This document shows positions 43,202 to 52,336 of a stretch of DNA of 62,167 nt, piece by piece; within the stretch, counting starts at the first letter, position 1; each line of letters starts with the position of its first letter. Under the pieces are notes generated by a model. That model had not been told where the DNA came from, searched no databases, and worked only from the letters and a program-made list of their open reading frames with translations. Source of the stretch: Cohnella sp. GbtcB17 (lineage in GTDB: Bacteria > Bacillota > Bacilli > Paenibacillales > Paenibacillaceae); assembly GCF_019091135.1 (NCBI RefSeq), contig NZ_JAGXJW010000053.1:1-62167 (forward strand), written 5' to 3'. The position numbers and the translations under genes are program-made.

Positions 43202-43942
43202 ATGCCGGGCAAAATTCTGGTCGTGGACGACGAGCGGCCAATCGCCGATATATTGAAGTTCAACCTGGAAAAAGAGGGCTACGAGGTCATCTGCGCCTTT
43301 GACGGCGGGGAAGCCGTGCAGCTCGCGTTCGAGCACGATCCGGACTTGATTCTCCTCGACCTGATGCTGCCGGTCAAGGATGGCATGGACGTCTGCCGCG
43401 AGGTGCGCAGCCGGCTGTCGACGCCGATCATCATGCTGACGGCCAAGGATACCGAGCTGGACAAGGTGCTCGGTCTCGAACTCGGCGCGGACGACTACGT
43501 GACCAAGCCGTTCGGCACGCGGGAGCTGCTCGCTCGCGTTAAGGCGCATTTGCGCCGCCAGCGCAAGCTGGACGAGCCCCGCGGAAGCGCGGAGCAAGAG
43601 GCCGAGCCGGAGCGGAATGGCCTCAAGCTGTTCAATCTTTTTATCGATACGGATATGTACGTCGTGTACAAGAACGGCCAGCCGTTGGATCTGACGCATC
43701 GCGAGTTCGAGCTCGTGCATTATTTGGCGCGCAACAGCGGCAAGGTCATGACGCGCGAGCACCTGCTGCAGGCCGTGTGGGGCTTCGAGTACTTCGGCGA
43801 CGTGCGGACGGTGGACGTGACGATCCGGCGGCTCAGAGAGAAGCTCGAGGACGATCCGAGCAAGCCTGAGCTGATCATGACCCGTAGAGGCCTAGGCTAC
43901 CTGATGCGCAGTCCGAAGATGGCGGGCGGGTACGGGGGATGA
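43202..43942 (+). CDS. walR: Response regulator WalR
   Basis: 246 residues. Receiver domain starts KILVVDDERPIADILKFNL and has the phosphoacceptor in LILLDLMLPVKDG (Asp about 53) and the Lys in TKPFGTRELL. OmpR-type DNA-binding winged helix in the C half (REFELVHYLARNSGKVMTREHL). WalR controls wall hydrolase genes and is essential in Bacillus. Ends in ATGA overlap with walK. Confidence 0.97.
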   Translation: MPGKILVVDDERPIADILKFNLEKEGYEVICAFDGGEAVQLAFEHDPDLILLDLMLPVKDGMDVCREVRSRLSTPIIMLTAKDTELDKVLGLELGADDYVTKPFGTRELLARVKAHLRRQRKLDEPRGSAEQEAEPERNGLKLFNLFIDTDMYVVYKNGQPLDLTHREFELVHYLARNSGKVMTREHLLQAVWGFEYFGDVRTVDVTIRRLREKLEDDPSKPELIMTRRGLGYLMRSPKMAGGYGG

Positions 43943-45771
43943 AGCTGTTCGCGCCGCTGCGCACGATTCAGGCGAAGCTGATCATGATGGTGCTCCTGCT
44001 CATCCTTATCGCGGTGCAGCTGATCGGCGTTTACTTTATCAGCACGTTGAAGAAGTCTCTCAGCGACAGCTTCACTTCAGATATCAATAGGCAGGCGCAG
44101 CTGCTCGCCGTGATGCTCGGTTCGGGCGAATTCGCCAAGCAGGACAGCGAGGGCAACCGATCGGACGAAGCCATCGAGTCGCTCAATCAGCTGGTGGGCA
44201 GTCTCTTTAGCCAGAATGGCATGGAGACGCAGGTGCTCGACGCCAGCGGGCGCGTGCTCTCCACCTCGCTAGAGTCCCATCAGAGTTACATCGGACGCAA
44301 GAATACGTCGCTCCTCGTCAGCCGCTCGCTGCAGGGCATCAGCGACAACACCGGGGAGCTCATCGACGAGGATCATATCCGCAAAAAGGTCATCGCCAAG
44401 CCGATTCTTAGCGGCGATAGGGTGATCGGCGCCGTCTACGTCGTGGCCTCCATGTCTGATCTGTACAACACAGTGGAGCGAATCAACCGCATCTTCGTCT
44501 CGGGTATGCTGCTCGCGCTCGGATTGACGGCGGTTCTCGGCATTTTGCTGTCGGGCACGATTACTTCCCCGATCAAGGCGCTCACGCTGCAGGTAACCGC
44601 CGTAGCCGAAGGCCGCTTCGACGAGCGGGTACCGATTCTGGGCAACGACGAGATCGGGCAGCTCAGCGCAGCGTTTAACGAGATGACCGAGCGGCTGAGC
44701 GAGGCTTTGTCCGTCAATGAAGAGGAGAACGAGAAGCTCTCGTCGATCCTCTCGAACATGAACGACGGCGTGCTCGCCACGGACGAGATCGGGCGGGTCA
44801 TCGTCGCTAATCGCCGAGCCCGGGCGATGCTCGGGCAGGAGACGATCGAAGGATTAACGCTGTCCGAGTGCCTCGCCATCGACAAAGCAGCCATCGCCGG
44901 CACGCTCGAAGGCAAGGAGTCGACGCGCCTCATTTCCCGCACGCAGGCCATCAGCGAGGAAGAGCTCGTTCTCCGCGCCTCGCTCACGCCGATCCGGCGC
45001 AGGGACAAAGGCGTGGTCGGCGTCATCGCCGTCCTGCACGACGTCACCGAGGCGGAGAAGCTCGACAACTCGCGGCGCGAGTTCGTCGCGAACGTCTCGC
45101 ACGAGCTGCGCACGCCGCTCACGACGATCAAGAGTTATACTGAAGCGCTCGACGACGGTGCGCTTGCCGAGCCGCCGCTCGCTGAACGCTTCGTCGGCGT
45201 CATTCGCAGCGAGACGGAGCGTATGATCCGGCTCGTGGGCGACCTGCTCCATCTGTCGCGCTTCGACTCCAAGCAGGCGCAGCTTCGGCGCCAGATGACC
45301 GACGTCGGCGAGATGATGGAGGATGTCGTCGACCGCTTTTCGCTGCAGCTAAGGCAGAAGGCAATCACCGTCAAGGTCGATGTCGACCCGAATCTGGCCA
45401 AAGTATGGATCGATCGCGACGGCATCGACCAGGTGCTCGACAACATCGTGTCCAACGCGATCAAATATACGCTAGACGGCGGATCGGTGCGCTTAACCGC
45501 GGGCCCGACCGAGTCGGGTCAGCTCTCGATCGTCGTGCGCGATACGGGCATCGGGATTCCGAAGAAGGATCTGGCGCATATATTCGACCGCTTCTACCGC
45601 GTGGACAAGGCGCGCTCGCGCAATATGGGCGGTACCGGTCTCGGCCTGTCGATTGCCCGGGAAATCGTCCGCGCGAACGGCGGCAACATCCTCCTCGATT
45701 CCGAGCAAGGGATCGGCACGATCGTGACGATCACGCTTCCGATGGTGCAGGAAGGAAGTGAGTACGCTTGA
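43939..45771 (+). CDS. walK: Sensor histidine kinase WalK
   Basis: 610 residues. TM1 (about 12-32) and TM2 (about 185-205) flank an extracellular domain; then HAMP, PAS (about 262-375) and HisKA with the phosphoacceptor His in FVANVSHELRTPLTTIKSYT (about 390) and the HATPase_c domain (N box, DTGIGIPKKDL, GGTGLGLSIA). It senses wall status through D,L-endopeptidase products in Bacillus. Coupled to walR and walH by overlaps. Confidence 0.96.
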   Translation: MKLFAPLRTIQAKLIMMVLLLILIAVQLIGVYFISTLKKSLSDSFTSDINRQAQLLAVMLGSGEFAKQDSEGNRSDEAIESLNQLVGSLFSQNGMETQVLDASGRVLSTSLESHQSYIGRKNTSLLVSRSLQGISDNTGELIDEDHIRKKVIAKPILSGDRVIGAVYVVASMSDLYNTVERINRIFVSGMLLALGLTAVLGILLSGTITSPIKALTLQVTAVAEGRFDERVPILGNDEIGQLSAAFNEMTERLSEALSVNEEENEKLSSILSNMNDGVLATDEIGRVIVANRRARAMLGQETIEGLTLSECLAIDKAAIAGTLEGKESTRLISRTQAISEEELVLRASLTPIRRRDKGVVGVIAVLHDVTEAEKLDNSRREFVANVSHELRTPLTTIKSYTEALDDGALAEPPLAERFVGVIRSETERMIRLVGDLLHLSRFDSKQAQLRRQMTDVGEMMEDVVDRFSLQLRQKAITVKVDVDPNLAKVWIDRDGIDQVLDNIVSNAIKYTLDGGSVRLTAGPTESGQLSIVVRDTGIGIPKKDLAHIFDRFYRVDKARSRNMGGTGLGLSIAREIVRANGGNILLDSEQGIGTIVTITLPMVQEGSEYA

Positions 45772-47063
45772 TCGATAAAGTCAAATCCGTCGCGCTCGCG
45801 CTGCTCGTTGCCCTCAGTCTGGTGCAGAGCTACTTTCTGGCCTATAGCATGCCGAACCTGGAGACGCAGGTGAAGACCGAGCAGGATTATGTCAAGACCG
45901 AAGAGCTCGGACCCAAGGAAAAGGTAGAGAACCTGTTATTCCCGGAGTCGCTCGTCATTCATATGGGACAAGACAAGCACACCGTTTTTTATCCGCACGA
46001 CACCTTTTACGGGATGGTGCTGGACAAGCTGTCGAGCCGGGAGTTTAAAAGCTTTCAGCGGGCCGAGGGGAGCGCCATCGACTGGGAGCAGGTGCGCCGG
46101 CAGGACGAAGGCATCGAGATCCGTTTCGGGCGCGATATCCCTTTTCCGATGCTGCAGCGCGCGTTTAAAGGCATCGACGGCGAGGCGCTCCTCTCCGCGG
46201 GCGCGGTCGACCGGATCTGGATCTTCGCGCGTCCGGACAGCGGGGAGGTGCGCAGCTTCTTTCTGAACGCCGATGGCACCGAGGTGTACGAGGCGGCACA
46301 GGTGGACCTCACCGCGCAGGACGTCGAGCAGAGCGTCGGCTTCGGCCAATATTGGAAACCGTTCAGTTATTGGGCCAACGGGGTCTACGTGCCGGATCAG
46401 TCGCTCGCGCTGAGTCGAGTAGAGGTGAGCTTCACCAAGTATACGGCCGATCAGATGCAGCGCAATCTGTTCATCGATCCGACGACGACGAAGATGATGG
46501 AGGACAGCCAGGACGGCGCGCAGATCTATACGGACAATATACGCGGGCTCAAGGTCGAGCAGGGCGGCGGCTGGCTGTCCTACAAGGATCCCGTCGCGCG
46601 TACCGAGGGGCGGGACGATCCTGCCGAGAACATCACGTCGGCCGTCCAGTTCGTCAATCAGCACGGCGGCTGGAACGGCAAGTTTCGCCTGACGCAGGTG
46701 CCGGGCTCGACCGGGACCGGCGACGCGGACCCGTCGATCCGGTTCCAGCAATATTACGGAGACGTGCCGCTCCTCTCCAAAGGCGAGTTTAGGTTCGGCT
46801 ATATGCAGCTCGCCGTGCGGCAGGGCGTTGTCAGCTCTTATGAACGGTCCCTGTTCGTACTCGGGGACAAAGTCGGGACGGCGCAGCCGAACAACCTGAT
46901 TTCAGGCGATCAGCTGCTGGTCAAGATCCGGGAAGCGGCAGGCGGGCAGCAGGTCGAGTCGCTGTTCCCGGCCTACCGCACGACTTTGGCGCAGGACAAG
47001 CTGGTGCTGGAGCCGGTGTGGGCGATCCGCATGTCGAGCGGCGAAGTTCGGTTTGCCGACTGA
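45768..47063 (+). CDS. walH: WalH (YycH) regulator of WalK
   Basis: 431 residues from a TTG at 45768 overlapping the walK stop. N-terminal membrane helix (VALALLVALSLVQSYFLAYS, about 6-25), then an extracytoplasmic domain. YycH in Bacillus restrains WalK activity together with YycI by contact of membrane segments. Identity rests on position, topology and length, with moderate sequence similarity. Confidence 0.88.
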   Translation: MIDKVKSVALALLVALSLVQSYFLAYSMPNLETQVKTEQDYVKTEELGPKEKVENLLFPESLVIHMGQDKHTVFYPHDTFYGMVLDKLSSREFKSFQRAEGSAIDWEQVRRQDEGIEIRFGRDIPFPMLQRAFKGIDGEALLSAGAVDRIWIFARPDSGEVRSFFLNADGTEVYEAAQVDLTAQDVEQSVGFGQYWKPFSYWANGVYVPDQSLALSRVEVSFTKYTADQMQRNLFIDPTTTKMMEDSQDGAQIYTDNIRGLKVEQGGGWLSYKDPVARTEGRDDPAENITSAVQFVNQHGGWNGKFRLTQVPGSTGTGDADPSIRFQQYYGDVPLLSKGEFRFGYMQLAVRQGVVSSYERSLFVLGDKVGTAQPNNLISGDQLLVKIREAAGGQQVESLFPAYRTTLAQDKLVLEPVWAIRMSSGEVRFAD

Positions 47064-47105
47064 TCTTCGCCGCTACGAAAATTTCCTGGGAAGGGGGGAG
47101 CGAAG

Positions 47106-47876
47106 GTGGACTGGGGAAGAGCAAAGACGGTGCTCATCGTCGCTTTTTTTGCGCTGAACATCGTACTCGGATATCAGTTGTGGCTCGAGTGGCGGGAGCG
47201 GATCGACACCACGGTCGACTGGACCTCCCTGCCGGCCGAGGCGAGACAGATCATGCAGGAAAAAAATATACGCATCGAGGCCAAGATTCCGACGGAAACG
47301 CCGAGCCTCCGAGATATAACGTACAAGCAGCAGGTGCCGACCGGAGCGGTGAAAGACAAGCAAATCGCGATCGAGCCGCCGAGAGAAACGCGTATCGTAT
47401 TCAGCAACAAGGAGCTGCGGCAGGCGCTGGGGGACGTCATTCCGGAACTTTCGAGATACCAGTTTGATTACTACGGCAGCACGGTGGAAGGGGAATACGC
47501 ATTCAACCGTACGGTAGAGGGTTTGCCGCTCTTCGACGCCAAGCTGATCCTCTATTACAGCGAGCAAAAAATTCAGGGATACAGCCAGGACCTGATCGAG
47601 ACGCTGCCTACCGAGGGCGGGCCCGACCAGAAGGTGCTGCCGGCGACCCAGGCGCTCACGAGCCTGATGCTCAAAAAATATTTGCCGGCAGGCGCCGCGG
47701 TCAAGGAAGTGCAGCTCGGCTATCACGGGCAAGGCATTTTTAACTCGGATACGCAGGTGGCCGCGCCGACTTGGCGCATCCTGCTTGAAGACGGAGGCAT
47801 ATTTTACGTTAACGCGGCCAGCGGCGAGGTCTCAACGGACAAGGAGACCTCCCTCGAGCCGTTGTCGGAGCCTTAA
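47106..47876 (+). CDS. walI: WalI (YycI) regulator of WalK
   Basis: 256 residues from a GTG at 47106 with GGGAAGG upstream. Starts MDWGRAKTVLIVAFFALNIV, the typical YycI membrane anchor. Then a periplasm-side domain. It acts with YycH on WalK. It is followed by a 146-bp gap and walJ. Confidence 0.9.
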   Translation: MDWGRAKTVLIVAFFALNIVLGYQLWLEWRERIDTTVDWTSLPAEARQIMQEKNIRIEAKIPTETPSLRDITYKQQVPTGAVKDKQIAIEPPRETRIVFSNKELRQALGDVIPELSRYQFDYYGSTVEGEYAFNRTVEGLPLFDAKLILYYSEQKIQGYSQDLIETLPTEGGPDQKVLPATQALTSLMLKKYLPAGAAVKEVQLGYHGQGIFNSDTQVAAPTWRILLEDGGIFYVNAASGEVSTDKETSLEPLSEP

Positions 47877-48022
47877 GGTTCGCGAACGCGCCATGAAGTA
47901 GCCATGAAGTAATTAACGCTCGGGGGCTTTAATCTGATAGAATAAATAGAGTGCGCGACTATAAAGATCCTTAGAGAATCATATAGCCTTGCCGGAGAGA
48001 AGAGAGAAGGGAAACAAAGCTT

Positions 48023-48829
48023 ATGGGACTTCGCTTCACGGTGCTGTCCAGCGGATCGACGGGCAACGCGACCGTTGTATCCTCAAGCGCGGCGACGGTA
48101 CTCATCGATGCCGGTCTGAGCGGCAAAAAAATCGAATCGCTTATGCAGGAGCGCGAGGTGTCGGGCAGCGAGCTGGACGCCATCTTCGTGACGCACGAGC
48201 ATTCTGACCATATTAAAGGTTTGGGCGCTTTCGCCCGCAAATACGGCCTCCCCGTTTACGCGAACGAGAAGACATGGGGAGCCATGAACAAGCATGTCGG
48301 CGAGCTGCCGGATGAACAGCGCAAAGTGCTGCCGACCGGCGGCGTGATGGAGCTGTTCGATCTGCGGATCGAATCGTACGCGATCTCTCATGACGCGGAG
48401 GAGCCAGTCGGCTATTGCTTCCGCTCGGACGGCGCGAAGCTGACGCTGGCTACCGACCTGGGCTATGTGAGCGACAAGGTCATGAGCCAACTGCTCGAGT
48501 CGGACGTGCTTGTGCTGGAGGCCAACCACGATATCAATATGCTCCGAATGGGGCGTTATCCTTGGAACATCAAGCGGCGTATCCTTGGCGACATGGGCCA
48601 CCTGTCGAACGAAGCGGCCGGCGATACGCTGTGCCGGCTCGTATCCGAAGGCCGCACCAAGCGCGTGTACCTCGCTCATTTGAGCCAGGAGCACAATTTG
48701 ATGGATTTAGCGAAGCTTACGGTGAATACCGTATTAGAAGATAACGGCGTTTTCTATCAGAAGCACGAGTTTGCGCTGTGCGATACGTATGCGGACCGGC
48801 CGACGCCTTGGGACCTGGTGAAGGCGTAG
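48023..48829 (+). CDS. walJ: WalJ (YycJ), metallo-beta-lactamase-fold nuclease-like protein
   Basis: 268 residues. Metal-binding motif THEHSDHIKG (about 59-68), plus LEANHDINM and a later AHLSQEHN. YycJ-type proteins have exonuclease-like activity linked to replication or wall control. Ends the wal operon. A leftward gene follows on the other strand. Confidence 0.93.
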   Translation: MGLRFTVLSSGSTGNATVVSSSAATVLIDAGLSGKKIESLMQEREVSGSELDAIFVTHEHSDHIKGLGAFARKYGLPVYANEKTWGAMNKHVGELPDEQRKVLPTGGVMELFDLRIESYAISHDAEEPVGYCFRSDGAKLTLATDLGYVSDKVMSQLLESDVLVLEANHDINMLRMGRYPWNIKRRILGDMGHLSNEAAGDTLCRLVSEGRTKRVYLAHLSQEHNLMDLAKLTVNTVLEDNGVFYQKHEFALCDTYADRPTPWDLVKA

Positions 48830-48834
48830 GCTCG

Positions 48835-49032
48835 TCAGAGCAGATGGCGATCAAGCTCTTCCTCCATCTCTTCCGACTTGAGACGCAGTTCCTCCGCCGT
48901 GATAATACCTTTGTCGACCAGCACCTCGATCAGCGTGGTAAGCGCCAGCAGCTGGCGATAACGGTCGTCCTTCAAGTCGGCGAGCTGCGCCGCGAAATCT
49001 ACGAACGACCAATGGGGAGAAGTAGGTTTCAA
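48835..49032 (-). CDS. Small helical protein of unknown function
   Basis: 65 residues, start TTG at 49032 with AAGGAGGAC upstream. One predicted helical domain (YRQLLALTTLIEVLVDKGIITAEELRLK) and acidic end. It lies leftward between walJ and htrC and may be an independent unit or antisense to both. I do not recognise the family. Confidence 0.6.
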   Translation of the reverse strand: MKPTSPHWSFVDFAAQLADLKDDRYRQLLALTTLIEVLVDKGIITAEELRLKSEEMEEELDRHLL

Positions 49033-49174
49033 ACGGTTGTCCTCCTTGCGTGACCAATTGGATTATCGATCGCTCGCTTGCTATGGTTCTGTAAATCTAT
49101 TACTATTTTAGTCAAATCGCGTGCCGTACATTCCATCTTTTTTGCTTTTATTCGGCCAGCGAGGGAGGCGTCTC

Positions 49175-50485
49175 ATGGGCTTTTTCAAGGACGATTTTTA
49201 TTCGACAAAAGTGAAGCGGAGCAGCCGGGAGCCGTCGGGCTCCTGGAACCGGCCCAGCCGTTGGGGCCGTCAGAACTCCGCTTTGAAAATAGCGCTCGTC
49301 TCTTCGCTGGCCAGCTCCGTGCTGGTTGCATCCCTTTTTTATGTGATCGTCGACCGTCCGAAAAGCAGATCCGTGGCACCGGCTCTATCTTCTAGCGTCT
49401 CGGCCGGGTACGATACGAACGAGGCGATCATCTCCGCCGCCGCCAAGGTCGGCCCCGTCGTCGTGAGCGTCATCAATCAGACGCAGGGCGGTTCCGCTAA
49501 CAACGAAGCGGCGTTTCAAGAAGGCACCAGCCTGGGCTCCGGCGTCATCTTCCTGAAGCAAAAAGGAAAAGCCTATATGATCACGAACGCCCACGTTATC
49601 GCGGATAGCGTCAAGCTTCAGGTGGTCCTGTCGAACGGCACCAAAAAAGCTGCGACTGTCGTGGGCAAGGATACGATCACCGACCTGGCCGTCCTGGAGA
49701 CGGACGACAAGGGGATCAATCAAGTCGCGGATATCGGGGACTCGGGCAAGCTGCGCAAGGGAGAGACCGTCATCGCGGTGGGCAATCCGCTAGGCTTCAG
49801 CGACTCGCTCTCCAACGGCATCGTCTCCAACTTGAAGACGACCGTCCCGATCTCGCTTAACCAGGACGGCGTATACGATTGGGAGGAAGAGGTCATCCAG
49901 ATCTCGGCGCCGATCAATCCGGGCAATAGCGGCGGCGCGCTGGTCAACTTGAACGGCCAAGTCGTCGGCATCAATAGCATGAAGGTCGCAGATACGAGCG
50001 TAGAGGGCATCGGGTTCTCCATTCCGATCGACGACGCGATGCCGATCGTCGATCAATTGATGGAGCACGGCAAAATAAAGCGTCCATACCTGGGCGTCTA
50101 TTCGATGGACCTGTCCATCTATCTGGACAACCAGGCGGGTTCAGAGGACGAGGCGCCATCCGACGATGGCGACGACGAAGCTGCGCCGGATTCGAACGGC
50201 GACGACGACGACGTACCAATGGGCGAAGCGCTTGTCGTACCGAACGGCGTGACGGACGGCGTAGTCGTCCTCGAAGCCGTAGGCCCGGCCAAGGCGGCGG
50301 GTCTCGCTTTTAACGACATTATCGTAGCGCTCGACGGCCAGCCGATCAGCAGCACCCTCGATTTGCGCAAGTACTTGTATACAAAGACCAAGATCGGGGA
50401 CACGCTAGATATTACCTATTACCGTGACGGGAAGAAGGGCGAGCTGGGCGTGAAGCTCGTCGAGAAGACCGAGAACGACGGCTAA
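49175..50485 (+). CDS. htrC: HtrA-like serine protease (HtrC/YyxA type)
   Basis: 436 residues from the ATG at 49175 with GGGAGG upstream. One N-terminal membrane helix (IALVSSLASSVLVASLFYVIV), then a trypsin-like domain with H (MITNAHVIAD), D (ITDLAVLETDD) and S (NPGNSGGAL), followed by a PDZ domain. An unusual acidic insertion (about 35 residues, SEDEAPSDDGDDEAAP and so on) lies between protease and PDZ. It degrades misfolded surface proteins. Position after walJ is canonical. Confidence 0.93.
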   Translation: MGFFKDDFYSTKVKRSSREPSGSWNRPSRWGRQNSALKIALVSSLASSVLVASLFYVIVDRPKSRSVAPALSSSVSAGYDTNEAIISAAAKVGPVVVSVINQTQGGSANNEAAFQEGTSLGSGVIFLKQKGKAYMITNAHVIADSVKLQVVLSNGTKKAATVVGKDTITDLAVLETDDKGINQVADIGDSGKLRKGETVIAVGNPLGFSDSLSNGIVSNLKTTVPISLNQDGVYDWEEEVIQISAPINPGNSGGALVNLNGQVVGINSMKVADTSVEGIGFSIPIDDAMPIVDQLMEHGKIKRPYLGVYSMDLSIYLDNQAGSEDEAPSDDGDDEAAPDSNGDDDDVPMGEALVVPNGVTDGVVVLEAVGPAKAAGLAFNDIIVALDGQPISSTLDLRKYLYTKTKIGDTLDITYYRDGKKGELGVKLVEKTENDG

Positions 50486-50526
50486 CCATATGAGCCGATC
50501 TTGGGCAAGAGGAAGGACATCTCATC

Positions 50527-50694
50527 ATGTATTGCGTATGTAAAGAACACGTGGAGCTCGCCATCGACACCTTCGTCGACGAATACGAGGATGCGCCTGA
50601 TCTCGTCAATTTGAAGGAGACCAAGTTCTCCGCTTGGGATCCGCCGCAGCACTGCGAATTTTGCAAGGAGCCGGTACACTTCCTCGTCGTCTGA
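50527..50694 (+). CDS. CxxH/CxxC small protein
   Basis: 55 residues with AGGAAGGA upstream. It has C-X-C-X2-H (YCVCKEH) near the start and H-C-X2-C (HCEFCKEP) near the end, the pattern of the CxxH/CxxC family adjacent to htrC in bacilli. Likely a zinc-binding protein. Function unknown. In Bacillus rlmH usually comes next; here it is missing. Confidence 0.75.
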   Translation: MYCVCKEHVELAIDTFVDEYEDAPDLVNLKETKFSAWDPPQHCEFCKEPVHFLVV

Positions 50695-50724
50695 ATACGA
50701 CGCGGAGCGGAGCCCCGGCAATTC

Positions 50725-50774
50725 AGAGAACGCAAGACGCCCCGGAAGGGGCGCTTCGGCGTTCTCTTTTTTTG
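50725..50774 (+). terminator. Terminator after the htrC-CxxH/CxxC genes
   Basis: Outer stem AGAGAACGC/GCGTTCTCT and inner GCCCC/GGGGC end in eight T residues. Confidence 0.85.
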
Positions 50775-50844
50775 TTCCGCGAACCACTGCTCCCCATCGT
50801 GTGGCCGTCGACTTCTCGCGCGTGCGGACCAGCTCTCTAACGCG

Positions 50845-51016
50845 TTTTAACGGTATCCCCTTGAGTCAGGGAGGTTACTTGCGGCACCTTTTAATCGTAT
50901 CCCCCTCAGTCAGGAGCCCAGTGGGCGTATTGAGTACGTTTTAACGATATCCCCTTCGGTCAGGAAACCCCGGTGGGCGTATTGAGTACGTTTTAACGAT
51001 ATCCCCTTCGGTCAGG
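50845..51016 (+). repeat. Cluster of four RPT28 copies in one orientation
   Basis: Copies at 50845-50871, 50889-50915, 50939-50965 and 50991-51016, all plus orientation, with spacings of 44, 50 and 52 bp. The last two share the spacer GGTGGGCGTATTGAGTACG. The cluster lies 118 bp before a transposase-derived gene. Nothing else is seen in 50775-51133. Confidence 0.85.
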
Positions 51017-51133
51017 TGAAGCTTGTGAGTGGTTCGCGAATTGAAACAAAAAATGTGAGAAATAACAGTAGCCAAGCCAGCCACTTTTTGTTAAAATAAG
51101 AACAAATGTTCCCTTAAAATGAGGTGGATTGCT

Positions 51134-52069
51134 ATGAGCGGAAGCCCGTATTCGATTGGAGAAGGAATGCCGATTTATAGCGAGGAAGACTGCGAGGGCG
51201 CTCTCTTCATGGCGAAGTGGCCGAACGGGTACAGATGTCCTCGTTGCCTGTATCCGCGTCATTATAGCATTACCTCAAGGGGACGCAAGCTGTTCGAATG
51301 CATTTCCTGCGGGCACCAAACTTCGCTGACGGCGGGAACGGTACTCGAAGGCACGCGCACGCCGCTGTGCAAGTGGTTTCAGGCGATGTATCTCATGCAG
51401 ATCGGCATCAGCGCCAAGCTGTTGTCCGAGCTCATTCAAGTCACCTACAAGACGGCGTGGTTGATGAACCACAAGCTTCGTTATGCGATAGAGCAATGGG
51501 ATCGGGAGCTTCCGCTGCAAGGTCAGTTGCAACTGCTCGGGGAATTTTACGGGTACGAATACAGCCGTCATTTTAGCAGTATAGCTGCGGATGCTGAGCA
51601 AAGGGCGCAGCCCGTCATCGTCGGTGCGTCTGTGGTTGAGTCGTCCGGTACGATGACACATTTGAAGATCAAGCGTTTGGAGCGCGCAGGCAGCCGTCCG
51701 GAGGATTCGGGCGAATTGGAACGTTTCTTGCGGAACCATGCTGTTGAGACGGTGGACGATTCTAGCAAGGTAAAGGTTCTCGATCGCCGCAACCGCAGGG
51801 AACTTTCGGCGCTGCACGCGATTTGGACCGACGCCGTCAGGTGGCTGGCTCGGACGTTTGGTGGGATCGGCCCGAAGCATTTGCAGGCGTATCTTGACGA
51901 GTTTTGTTTCCGCCGCATGTTGCGCAACGAGGCGATGGCGGAATTGATCGATTTGTGCGGCAGAACGGATACGATTATATACCGGGACCTGGTTGGAAAA
52001 AGAGTCGGCGTTCAACCGATCACATGGGGCCGCAAGCATGCAAATTCACGTCGAAAAGTCGCGTCATAG
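51134..52069 (+). CDS. IS1595-like transposase-derived protein lacking an obvious DDE triad
   Basis: 311 residues from the ATG at 51134 with GAGGTGG upstream. The zinc ribbon (CPRCLYPRHYSI...FECISCGHQTS) and helix-turn-helix (TPLCKWFQAMYLMQIGISAKLLSELI, TYKTAWLMNHKLR) match IS1595/ISXO2. The place of the first catalytic D (usually VEIDExYVGG) reads LQLLGEFYGYE, without the expected Asp. The terminal YLDEFCFRRM resembles the family end. No terminal repeats of an IS1595 are found, but RPT28 copies lie on both sides. It may be a domesticated or decayed transposase. Confidence 0.75.
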   Translation: MSGSPYSIGEGMPIYSEEDCEGALFMAKWPNGYRCPRCLYPRHYSITSRGRKLFECISCGHQTSLTAGTVLEGTRTPLCKWFQAMYLMQIGISAKLLSELIQVTYKTAWLMNHKLRYAIEQWDRELPLQGQLQLLGEFYGYEYSRHFSSIAADAEQRAQPVIVGASVVESSGTMTHLKIKRLERAGSRPEDSGELERFLRNHAVETVDDSSKVKVLDRRNRRELSALHAIWTDAVRWLARTFGGIGPKHLQAYLDEFCFRRMLRNEAMAELIDLCGRTDTIIYRDLVGKRVGVQPITWGRKHANSRRKVAS

Positions 52070-52092
52070 TCTTATCGAATGCTGGGCTTAAA

Positions 52093-52134
52093 GTAGGACA
52101 CCGTACAAGTCACGTAGGACACCGTACAATTCAC
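52093..52134 (+). repeat. Tandem duplication of a 21-bp unit
   Basis: Units 52093-52113 and 52114-52134 (start GTAGGACACCGTACAA, end TCAC) differ at one base. It lies just after the transposase-like gene. Confidence 0.85.
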
Positions 52135-52193
52135 GAAAACGATGCTGTACCTAAACGTTTCTCGCTGGAGCGACGGCCGCTCCTGGGTTCCGC

Positions 52194-52221
52194 TTCCTGA
52201 GCGAAGGGGATACGGTTAAAA
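52194..52221 (-). repeat. RPT28 copy downstream of the transposase-derived gene
   Basis: Minus orientation TTCCTGAGCGAAGGGG then ATACGGTTAAAA. It is inverted relative to the cluster at 50845-51016, so the gene at 51134 is flanked by inverted copies. The rest of 52070-52336 shows no gene. Confidence 0.85.
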
Positions 52222-52336
52222 CGCGGGAGAACGAGCCAAGAGGGGCAGCGCCTTCCTTGATCGCCGCAGCGCTGCCCTGACGCGGCGTAAACGCACGTGA
52301 GCGCCTGTCAGAGGCAAGGCAGCAGCCGTTTGGCGA

